From contig JAAEKY010000346.1 in NCBI GenBank assembly GCA_024227235.1, positions 23,035-87,034 of the forward strand: a stretch of 64,000 nucleotides of DNA, given 5' to 3'. Position 1 is the first letter of the stretch. The number at the start of each line of letters is the position of its first letter. A program made the translations under genes and the position numbers. Positions 44,437 to 52,058 of the stretch are shown here, one piece after another. The notes beneath the pieces were generated by a model. It saw only the letters and a list, made by a program, of their open reading frames with translations, ran no database searches and had not been told where the DNA came from. This DNA comes from Desulfobacteraceae bacterium (lineage in GTDB: Bacteria; Desulfobacterota; Desulfobacteria; Desulfobacterales; Desulfobacteraceae).

Positions 44437-46322
44437 TTATTGGTTTTTAGATTCAGGAGCCTTCAACAAATCATTTTCCCATGCCACCTGGTCCCGGCCT
44501 TGAGTCTTTGCAATATACAAAGCATTGTCCGCTCTGTTCAGTGACTTTTCAAGGGACTGGCCAGGGCTGCAAAATGAAGCCCCGACGGAAACTGTAATGC
44601 GATGTGTGGTATCCTGCCAGGAAATTTTCAGGTTTTTTCGGACAGAAAGACACAGATTTTCCGCTTTGATAAGAGTCTGTTCCTGTCCAGCCTTAGAAAG
44701 GATCAGAACAAATTCCTCTCCACCATATCGACAGGCAATATCGTTTCCCCGGGTATTGTCCTTAAAAAACTGGCCCAGACCTCTGAGCACAGCATCACCG
44801 CATTCATGACCGCACGTGTCATTAATCTTTTTAAAGTGGTCGACATCAATCATAAGAATTCCGATAGAATAATTGTAGCGCTTCATACTGAAGGCCTCCT
44901 GTTTGAGACTTTCATTCAGGAATCGTCTGTTATAAAGGCCGGTCAGAGGATCTATAATGGACTGGCGCCTCAGGTTTTCTCTGAGTTTGATATTCACTAT
45001 GGCCAGTGCAAGATGTTCGGCAATGATTGTTGCCAAGCTTTGTTTCGATTCAAGCACTGACTGGTGCGCTGTTCTCAAAGAATGAGGGGCTTTTTGGGAA
45101 ACCAGAATATGAAGCAATCCAAGCATCTCCTCTCTGACGATCAGGGGCACGCATAAGGATTCATTGCCAGAAAATCCTTCCAAATGACTGCATAAAAAAG
45201 AGGTCTGTCCCGTTTGTACCCGGTATGGTTTTCCCTTTCTCAGTGCCCAACATTCTTCTGAGAGGAAGGGAGTGTTTTGGTAGGGTGACTCTCCCCAGGA
45301 AGTTACTGGTTTTAGGTGCTGATTCTCCTTTTCATAAATGTGGAGGCAGCCTGTAGTATCTGGGAAAAACAGTCCAAAATAACGTTTCATAACCTCATAA
45401 ATTTCTTTAGTCGTGTTGCAGACCTGGATTATTTCGCTCATTTTTCTTAAAAGAGCGTCTTCCGAATTGCGCTGTTCAAGTTCTTGAATCCATGAAGAGA
45501 GCTCCAGCGTCCTTTCTTCCACTCTTTTTTCAAGTTCATCATGGGACTTTTCCAGTTGCTGCCGGGTGGTATCAAGCGTGCCGATGAAATTATTATAATT
45601 TTTGGCCACTTCATCCATTTCCCCGCCCCATTTGACATCTAACCGATTTGTAAAACCAGATCGGGCACCGGTCTCAAATAAATTGATCATCTCTTGCAGT
45701 GGCTTGGCCAGCCTAGAGCTTATCTGCCAGGTGATGGGAATTAACAGAATCAGCATTGACAGGACAGTGACACCGATGGAATAGGCAAGGGTGGTCAGTG
45801 GATGGTAAAATTCTTCCAGATAGCTGGAAGATGCAACAATCCAGTCTAACTCTGGGATATAATTGAAGATAACTAATTTTTCACGGGCTTTTAGTTCATC
45901 CGGGTTTTTCCATGGGTATATGATTTTCCCATTTCTTTGATAAACATCCGCCCATTCTCATCTTTGGAGTTATAAATATTGCTTCCTGAAAGCTTGGGAT
46001 GGATCACCATAAGCCCCTTGCTATCCATCACATAAGAGTACCCAGTCTTCCCAAATGTGATGGAAAGGATATTTCGATTGAAATCATCAATGTTTAGTAG
46101 TTCTCTGAATTCTTCCCGGTAGGAGGAAACAGAAATAATCCAATCCCAAGGTACAAAATGAGTCATGTAAAGGGCCTTGGGCCTCTTGGTTGTTTCGCCA
46201 GGATTGGCCCAGTTGTATTCGATATATCCGATTTTTTTTCTTTTTGGATACCAATAAAATTGTTTTTTAGTATTGTATCTTGAAATAATAGATGAGTATC
46301 GAATATTAATCAAGCCAACCAC
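44437..46322 (-). pseudogene. Frameshifted Cache-HAMP-GAF-GGDEF diguanylate cyclase
   Basis: Two frames together encode one protein. The first (45891-46322, GTG start) is the second half of a periplasmic Cache sensor (WDWIISVSSYREEF, GYSYVMDSKGLMVIHP). The second (to 44437) gives TM2, HAMP, coiled coil, a GAF-like domain and GGDEF with the active motif RYGGEEF, plus EDAL-like linkers. The frame is lost in the A-run near 45925; one extra A would restore KEMGKIIYPWKNPDELKAREKL and run into the membrane helix. The N-terminal membrane helix and first Cache part are also missing, with stops upstream. The gene is probably dead, though the GGDEF part may be expressed alone. Confidence 0.7.
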
Positions 46323-46619
46323 CTTACTGTAGTGTATTCAAATATTTCGATAGCAAAGAATCTAAAAAGTAATTACCTGATCTATTTCCCTTTGGCAAAT
46401 ACGATCAGAATAAGAAGTGACCATTGATATTCCTCATTTTTCAAGCTTTTTTTGCTGATTTTTATCTTTATCGTTGTCTGTCAACTGACAGGCATTCTTC
46501 CATCAAGTGGATATACCCAACTTGGGCAGGATATACACTTGAAGTAGAATATAAATTCCAACAAAAATACAAATATAAATTAGTGCTTGCATGTCGATAT
46601 TCCTTAATAGCGGTTCTAT
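46323..46619 (-). other. Degenerate upstream part of the diguanylate cyclase pseudogene
   Basis: Just upstream of the broken Cache segment, minus-strand frames are interrupted by several stops, including TGA and TAG within 60 bases. A start such as ATG with TSYSDRICQREID is followed by a stop. This is where the missing N-terminus should be and may be its decayed remains. A plus-strand 69-codon frame here has no supporting features. Confidence 0.3.
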
Positions 46620-47312
46620 TTATTGGCTGTTGAATTTATACCCGACACCTGAAATTGTTATAATCAGGGCAGGGGTTTCAGGTTTTTGTTCAATTTTTTT
46701 TCTTAACCGTTGGATATGGACATCCAGGGCCCTGCTTTGAGAATATAATTGTGAATCCCACCAGATCTGTTTTTCTATAAATTCTCTTGAAAGGGTTTTG
46801 TTCGGTTGAGAGACAAAAAGTTCTAACAGCTGAAATTCTGTTTTTGTCAATTTTACGATTTCCCCCCTGATAGTCACTTGTCTTGTTTTGTAGTTTATTT
46901 CTATATGTTTGAAGGTTTGTTTTTCTTGAACAAGTGATCTGTCAACGCGATTGAAAATTGCCGTGATCCTTGCTGAAAGTTCCAGATATTCAAATGGTTT
47001 TACAATATAATCATCTGCACCGCTTTTAAGTCCTAAAACCTTATCCGATAGTGTATCTCTTGCGGTGAGCATAATAATGGGAAGATCAAAGGATTTCCTT
47101 AAAATTTCACAGATAGAAATGCCATCTATATCCGGAAGGTTCAAATCAAGCAGTATTAAATCCGGTTGATCGGTTTTGGCCATTTCAATGCCTTGTCTGC
47201 CAAGATAGGAGTAAATGACCGTATATCCGTCAAGTTTTAAATTGCCTTTAATGGTTTGAACAATGTCTTTATCATCATCTATGATCAATATGGTTTTTGA
47301 GGATTCAGTCAT
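46620..47312 (-). CDS. OmpR-family response regulator
   Basis: The 230-aa protein has a receiver domain (IIDDDKDI, phospho-acceptor Asp56 in LLDLNLPDIDG, TARD, IVKPFEYLEL) and an OmpR winged helix (LTKTEFQLLELF, RALDVHIQRLRKKIEQ, ISGVGYKF). It is the partner of the heme-motif kinase gene 11 bases upstream. The redox-protein cluster diverges from the kinase gene about 200 bases away, making it a plausible target. Confidence 0.9.
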   Translation of the reverse strand: MTESSKTILIIDDDKDIVQTIKGNLKLDGYTVIYSYLGRQGIEMAKTDQPDLILLDLNLPDIDGISICEILRKSFDLPIIMLTARDTLSDKVLGLKSGADDYIVKPFEYLELSARITAIFNRVDRSLVQEKQTFKHIEINYKTRQVTIRGEIVKLTKTEFQLLELFVSQPNKTLSREFIEKQIWWDSQLYSQSRALDVHIQRLRKKIEQKPETPALIITISGVGYKFNSQ

Positions 47313-47323
47313 TTAATGGCCTA

Positions 47324-48967
47324 TTATCCTTTAGGAAGTTTAATAAAAAAGGTGCTGGGCGATCCTTTGCTGCTTTGGACATTGATACTACCGTCGTGGG
47401 CAGTAACAATGGCTTTGGATATGGCAAGTCCCATGCCCGCTCCTTGATTTTTCATGGTTGAATCAGTTGTGGCAGTGTAAAATTTTTTGAAAATAGTTTC
47501 AAGGTTTTCCTTGGCAATTCCAGGTCCCTGATCTTTAATAGATATTTGGATATTGCTACTTTTTGCTTCAACCTGAATCTTTATTGTGGCATTGGTTTCA
47601 GAAAATTTTATGGCATTATCGAGAAGGTTAACAAGCACCTGTTCCATTCGTTCAAGATCAATAACAGCATAAAGATGTTCAGGTAGGTTTTGTAAGACAG
47701 TTAGATTTTTTTCATGAGCCAAAGGGCTCATGATATCAATTACTTCTCGTACAAGCTGTGATATGTCTTCCCTTTCAAATTCCCAGTCAATTTTTCCTGC
47801 TTCAAGTTTGGTAAAATCAAACAGGTTGGAAATCAGCCGGGTAAGTCGAGAAATATTTTTTTCAATGATGTGAATATATTCAAGGTTCTCTGGATCGTTC
47901 AGTGTCCTTTCAAGATAATTAATACTGCCTTTAACAGCAGTTAAAGGGGTTCGAAGCTCATGGGACATATTGGTTAGAAAATCTGACTTAAGTTTATCCA
48001 GTTTTAAAAGCTCATGATTGGCTTGGGCTAAATCTTTTGTTGCTCTGGTGACTTTTTCTTCTAAGTTTTCCCGGTTGTGCATCAAGTTTTCAGCCATTAA
48101 ATTAAAGCTTTTCCCCAGTTTTTCAAGTTCATCATTTGTGTGAAGCGATACTCTGGTGTTCAGTTTTCCTGTTGAGAGTTGGCGACTTTTTTCTTCCAAC
48201 TCATTTATTGGCTTTAAGACAAGTCTATGAATAAGAAAAACCAACACAATGATCGTCACAAAAGTGATGCAGATGCCTGCACCTGCCAGCAACCATATAT
48301 TATCTTCTAATGAATGTTTAATATTTCCATATGGAATAGTTACTCTTAATCCACCGATAATACTTGTTTTTTGTTTTTTTTCACGGGTATGGCATTTGAT
48401 ACACCCTTTTTTCGTATAAAGAGGTACCATATAATTAAAGCTTTGGTCTTTAAACTGAAAGTATTCTTTTGTTTTATTTGTTTGGAAACTTTTTAGAGCT
48501 GTTTTTTCAAAGCTGTTCGGGCTATTGGCAATGTTAATAGGCGTCAGGCTGGACAACCGGAACTGGTAGGATTTTTTTTCAAAAGAGTATTGAGACAATT
48601 TTTGGGTGACCATGGAGGGCGTAAAAAACTGGTATGTATCAGAAGGCGAGGAAATTTGTTCTTTGATGACAAAAGGTACACCTTTGGAACCTTCACTTTC
48701 AATATTGACAAAAACGCCTCCCATACAATCGGTGATCCATTGCCGGGTCAAAACAATCTGATCAGCAATAACTCTTGCCTTCTCAAGAGTTTCCTGTTTG
48801 CCTTGGTTGGAGATACGAAATCCAATCCATGTAAAAAGAAGCCCGAGTATGGGAACAATGATGATGATGACACCCAGCACAAATTTTTGTTTCAAAGGAT
48901 AATTCATTTTAGGGGAAGATTTTTTGTGGTATGGTAAAATTTGATTTTCTTCGTTCTGCATTCTCAT
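47324..48967 (-). CDS. Histidine kinase with heme-c-binding sensor domain (Tll0287/DUF3365-like)
   Basis: The 547-aa protein has TM1 (about 28-48), a periplasmic sensor of about 175 residues resembling the Tll0287/DUF3365 fold, with the c-type heme attachment motif CIKCH (C189 to H193), TM2 (about 228-250), HAMP, a coiled coil, HisKA with His336 (MSHELRTPL) and HATPase motifs NLLDNAIKF, DQGPGI and GAGMGLA. A covalently bound heme would let it sense redox state or a gas such as NO or O2. The first codons are weakly supported; M21 is an alternative start. It forms a two-component pair with the downstream regulator. Confidence 0.85.
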   Translation of the reverse strand: MRMQNEENQILPYHKKSSPKMNYPLKQKFVLGVIIIIVPILGLLFTWIGFRISNQGKQETLEKARVIADQIVLTRQWITDCMGGVFVNIESEGSKGVPFVIKEQISSPSDTYQFFTPSMVTQKLSQYSFEKKSYQFRLSSLTPINIANSPNSFEKTALKSFQTNKTKEYFQFKDQSFNYMVPLYTKKGCIKCHTREKKQKTSIIGGLRVTIPYGNIKHSLEDNIWLLAGAGICITFVTIIVLVFLIHRLVLKPINELEEKSRQLSTGKLNTRVSLHTNDELEKLGKSFNLMAENLMHNRENLEEKVTRATKDLAQANHELLKLDKLKSDFLTNMSHELRTPLTAVKGSINYLERTLNDPENLEYIHIIEKNISRLTRLISNLFDFTKLEAGKIDWEFEREDISQLVREVIDIMSPLAHEKNLTVLQNLPEHLYAVIDLERMEQVLVNLLDNAIKFSETNATIKIQVEAKSSNIQISIKDQGPGIAKENLETIFKKFYTATTDSTMKNQGAGMGLAISKAIVTAHDGSINVQSSKGSPSTFFIKLPKG

Positions 48968-49170
48968 AGCCCTGATGAGTTAAAATTTGTTCACAGCACA
49001 ATGGTATTGCTTAGTACGGTATAAAATGATTTTATAAAAATATCTATACTTAAAAAAAATGGCATGTATCTTGAATATACTATTACGTGGTTAAGAATTC
49101 AGATGAAATAAGATTGGTAAGGGACAGGTTAATATATAAAATAGCCAAAAATATAAAAAGGAGAAAAGTT

Positions 49171-49335
49171 ATGGCAAGTTGGATATGTGATAAATGTGGA
49201 TATAACTTAGAGGCTGATAAACCACCGGAAAAGTGTCCTTCATGTAATCAGGAATGTTCTTTTGTAGATAATTCCTGCTATACACCTGATTGTGCAGGAA
49301 AACCAAATGATCCCCAGATCAAAGGCGAGGGGTAA
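49171..49335 (+). CDS. Small zinc-ribbon/rubredoxin-like protein
   Basis: The 54-aa protein has two CxxC pairs in a rubredoxin-like knuckle layout (ICDKCGYNLEADKPPEKCPSCNQEC) and a further pair CYTPDC near the C-terminus. It could bind Fe or Zn. A longer frame begins at 49087, but AAGGAG eight bases before the ATG at 49171 and the sequence MASWICDKCGY make that the start. It opens the redox cluster, divergent from the heme kinase. Confidence 0.75.
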   Translation: MASWICDKCGYNLEADKPPEKCPSCNQECSFVDNSCYTPDCAGKPNDPQIKGEG

Positions 49336-49371
49336 AGAGCACCCATATTTAGCCCATGCCAGGAGGGTGTT

Positions 49372-49545
49372 ATGAAAAAAAAATATAGAATTAAAACGTC
49401 CTGCCCTCAATGTGGATGTTCAGGCGTTTCTCACCTGTCTGAAGAGGAAATGAAAAAACGATATGGGGATGTCCCCAATATTGAGCTTGAATGCCATGAA
49501 TGTATGATGGTGATGGATGCAGATGTTAAGGAAAGCGAAAACTAA
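49372..49545 (+). CDS. 57-aa double-CxxC protein
   Basis: This small protein has CPQCGC (11-16) and CHEC (41-44) separated by a charged helix (SEEEMKKRYG), giving a treble-clef or zinc-ribbon-like site. AGGAGG precedes the ATG, strongly supporting translation. It lies 36 bases after the preceding small protein, so the two are probably co-expressed. Family not recognised; an iron or zinc binding role in the same redox system is likely by context. Confidence 0.7.
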   Translation: MKKKYRIKTSCPQCGCSGVSHLSEEEMKKRYGDVPNIELECHECMMVMDADVKESEN

Positions 49546-49552
49546 ACAGCCT

Positions 49553-49612
49553 AAAAGTGTCTCAAATTATCTATCTTCATTTTTTAGATAGACAAGCTGT
49601 TGAGACACTTTT
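49553..49612. terminator. Hairpin (terminator or repeat end) before rubredoxin
   Basis: AAAAGTGTCTCA (49553-49564) pairs perfectly with TGAGACACTTTT (49601-49612), and an inner TCTATC/GATAGA adds to the stem. T-rich tails on either side allow terminator action. The words GTGTCTCAAAT and TGAGACACTTTTG recur in the hairpin at 54218-54249. Confidence 0.6.
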
Positions 49613-49759
49613 GCATTTATTTAATGAAAAATGGTTAATTTTGGACATAAGATGAATTCGAGATAAATCTTTAGGTACAAATCTTAAAGAGGCACAAATC
49701 TTGATACCCTTAATAAAAGAAGCAGTAATTTGAAAATGAATTGAAAAAAGGAGCCTAAA

Positions 49760-49954
49760 ATGGCAAATTCTAAACCCTTGGAGCCCAAAGATATGTATCA
49801 ATGTCAGACAAATAATTGCGGTTATATATATAATCCTGATAAAGGAGATAGAAAGGCAAAGATTGCAAAAGGAACTCAATTTGAAAGCCTGCCCGATGAT
49901 TGGAAATGTCCAGTTTGCGGCGCCAGTACCAAGGCATTTAAATCCCTTGGTTAA
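49760..49954 (+). CDS. Rubredoxin with CX4C first knuckle
   Basis: The 64-aa protein is a rubredoxin: [34 protein letters not shown]. It carries one Fe bound by four cysteines and transfers electrons in the cytoplasm. Unlike ordinary rubredoxins (CxxCG), the first knuckle is CX4C, as reported for Desulfovibrio desulfuricans Rd2. AAAAGGAG precedes the ATG. It leads into the Sec-rhodanese/ferritin fusion gene about 70 bases downstream, which has a diiron domain that rubredoxin could reduce. Confidence 0.88.
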   Translation: MANSKPLEPKDMYQCQTNNCGYIYNPDKGDRKAKIAKGTQFESLPDDWKCPVCGASTKAFKSLG

Positions 49955-50023
49955 CCTTGATTCCTTAATGAATTAGAGAGGATAAATTAATAAAGACCGC
50001 AAAAAGGTTTTGGAGGTTTTTTT

Positions 50024-50854
50024 ATGAAATGGTTGCATTTTTTTACACCCGCTAAATCTATAGATTTTAATGAGAGTCAAACCTATATTTCTCAGCATTC
50101 AGGAGAAGATATAACCATACTGGATGTAAGGCAGCCTTCAGAATATAAGCAAAGTCATATCCCAGGGGCCACCTTGATCCCTCTGCCCCAGCTTTCTGAC
50201 AGACTTGATGAGCTTGATCCTGATAAACCGACCCTGGTCTACTGAGCGGTTGGCGGGCGCAGCCGTGTTGCTGCGCAAATGTTGGCTGGGAAGGGGTTTC
50301 GAAAAGTACTCAACGTTTCAGGCGGGATAAAGGCATGGAACGCAAAAACAGCTATAGGTCCGCAGGATCTTGGAATGGATCTTTTTAATGGGAAAGAAGC
50401 GCCTTTGGATATCCTAAAAGTAGCGTATTCACTTGAACAAGGGCTGCGAGATTTTTATATTACCATGGAAAAACAGGCAAGCCATAAAAAAGTAAAAGAT
50501 CTTTTTGCAAAATTATCTGATATTGAAGTAAAGCACCAAATGTCAATTTATGTTGCATACAACGATATCAGCACCAAAGATGTGAGCAAGGATGAGTTCG
50601 AAAAAATGGTGGAACAAAAGGCTTTAGAAGGTGGACTGACAACTAAAGAGTATCTTGAACTTTTTGGAACAAATCTGAATGCAGAAGCAGATGTTATTTC
50701 CCTTGCTATGTCTATAGAAGCCCAGGCCCTTGATCTTTATCAAAGAGTGTCTTTAAACGTTGAGAACCTAGAATCAAGGCAAATTATCAATAAAATTGCC
50801 AACGAAGAAAAGGCACATCTGGCAAGCCTGGGTAAACTCATGGATAGTCTTTAA
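50024..50854 (+). CDS. Selenocysteine-containing rhodanese fused to rubrerythrin-like diiron domain
   Basis: Read through UGA at 50243-50245, this is one 276-aa protein. Residues 1-120 are a rhodanese domain (ILDVRQPSEYKQSHIPGA) and position 74, encoded by TGA, falls exactly where the catalytic cysteine belongs: LVY-[U]-AVGGRSRVAAQ. Residues about 128-276 form a four-helix ferritin-like domain with the diiron ligands E138, E168-x-x-H171, E232 and E262-x-x-H265. A perfect 7-bp hairpin 11 bases after the UGA fits a bacterial SECIS. Automated callers would split it into a 73-aa protein and one from ATG 50279. It probably moves sulfur or selenium, or reduces peroxide, at linked sites. Sec use is inferred; a nonsense mutation is the alternative. 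Confidence 0.85.
50257..50276 (+). promoter_or_regulatory. Putative SECIS element
   Basis: GCGCAGC (50257-50263) pairs perfectly with GCTGCGC (50270-50276) around a six-base loop CGTGTT that contains the GU needed for SelB recognition in known bacterial elements. It begins 11 bases after the in-frame UGA, the usual distance. Confidence 0.75.
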
Positions 50855-50905
50855 CCTAAAGGTCTCACGTAATCAGAAGGCCACACATAACCTAAAGGTC
50901 ACACG
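50853..50905 (+). repeat. Short direct repeat between Sec-rhodanese and FAD oxidoreductase genes
   Basis: AACCTAAAGGTCTCACG (50853-50869) recurs as AACCTAAAGGTCACACG (50889-50905), 16 of 17 bases alike. The first copy overlaps the stop codon of the fusion gene. It may be a small duplication; no function is evident. Confidence 0.5.
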
Positions 50906-50924
50906 AAAAAAATGAGAGGGTGAC

Positions 50925-52046
50925 ATGAGAAAGCATCTTATACTGGTTGGGGGGGGGCATGCGCATATGATGGCTCTTGAAAATATCAGTCGTTTTGTTG
51001 AAAAAGGGTTTAAAGTCACTGTCATCGGCCCTTCATTTTACCACTATTATTCTGGTATGGGGCCTGGGATGCTAGGTGGAACATATCATCCAGACACTAT
51101 TCGATTTGCCACAAAAAATGTGGTTCAGAAACAAGATGGGATTTTCATAAAAGATAAAGTTGTCCGGTTTGATCCAGATGAAAAAACGGTAACAACTTTA
51201 TCGGGCCATACATTTTCTTATGATGTGATTTCCTTTAATGCGGGAAGTTTTGTCCCTGTACAAAAAGTCTGGGAAGAAAAGGAAAACATCTATACAGTTA
51301 AACCCATTGAAAAATTGATGGAGGCCAAAGAAAAATTAGAAGAATTGTTCTCAAAAAAAAAGATCAATATTAGCATTATAGGCGGTGGGCCATCATCCGC
51401 AGAAATAGCCGGTAATGTGTGGCAGCTTGCAAAAAAGGTGAACCAATATATGCCGGATATCCAGATATTTGCCGGTAATAAATTTATGGCAAGGTTTCAA
51501 AATAGTATCCGATCAAGGGTTTTGATCACTCTCAAAAAAAGAGGGGTTCGCATTTTTGAAACAGGTTATGCAAAAGAAATAAAACCAAAACAAGTTGTCT
51601 TGGAATCCGGAGACACATTTTCAACAGATTTTATTTTTATGGCTTTGGGAGTCAAACCGTCTTCTATATTTAAAGACTCTGACGTGCCAGTCGGTCCTGA
51701 TCAAGGGCTTTTGGTCAATCAATATCTGCAATCAGTTAAATATCCTGATATCTTTGGTGGTGGCGATTGTATTTATTTTCAAGACCAGCCCTTAGATAAG
51801 GTTGGGGTATATGCTGTCCGTGAAAACCCGGTTCTTTTACACAACCTTATGGCAGCCCTTGAAGGTAAAGCGCTTCAAGTATTTGATCCCGGACCTGACT
51901 ATCTTATGGTCTTTAATATTGGTGGCAGATATGGTGTATTAAAGAAAAAACATTTTGTGTTTGGTGGCAAAATGGCATTTACAATCAAGGACTATATTGA
52001 TCGTAAATTTATGAAGAAATTTCAAGCCATTGAAAAAGTAGTATAA
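50925..52046 (+). CDS. FAD-dependent oxidoreductase of the SelD-associated type
   Basis: The 373-aa protein has an N-terminal FAD Rossmann motif and the block VGGGHAHMMALENI, then YHYYSGMGPGMLGGTYHP, the hallmark of the pyridine-nucleotide-disulfide oxidoreductase family found fused to the N-terminus of selenophosphate synthase SelD (TIGR03169 type). A second Rossmann motif (IIGGGPSSAEIAG, about 145) binds NAD(P)H, and the GGGDCIYFQ motif (about 285) completes the FAD site. It lacks redox-active paired cysteines. GAGAGGGTG precedes the ATG. Following a selenoprotein gene, it might reduce selenium or sulfur species; this is inference. Confidence 0.75.
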   Translation: MRKHLILVGGGHAHMMALENISRFVEKGFKVTVIGPSFYHYYSGMGPGMLGGTYHPDTIRFATKNVVQKQDGIFIKDKVVRFDPDEKTVTTLSGHTFSYDVISFNAGSFVPVQKVWEEKENIYTVKPIEKLMEAKEKLEELFSKKKINISIIGGGPSSAEIAGNVWQLAKKVNQYMPDIQIFAGNKFMARFQNSIRSRVLITLKKRGVRIFETGYAKEIKPKQVVLESGDTFSTDFIFMALGVKPSSIFKDSDVPVGPDQGLLVNQYLQSVKYPDIFGGGDCIYFQDQPLDKVGVYAVRENPVLLHNLMAALEGKALQVFDPGPDYLMVFNIGGRYGVLKKKHFVFGGKMAFTIKDYIDRKFMKKFQAIEKVV

Positions 52047-52058
52047 GGAAAATAACAA

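Noticed and set aside
46424..46633. 69-codon plus-strand frame
   Set aside because: It overlaps the decayed start of the diguanylate cyclase and the end of the response regulator, with no ribosome site.
50279..50854. Separate gene starting at ATG 50279
   Set aside because: The frame continues upstream through a single UGA at a catalytic position, with a SECIS-like hairpin between; no ribosome site precedes the ATG at 50279.
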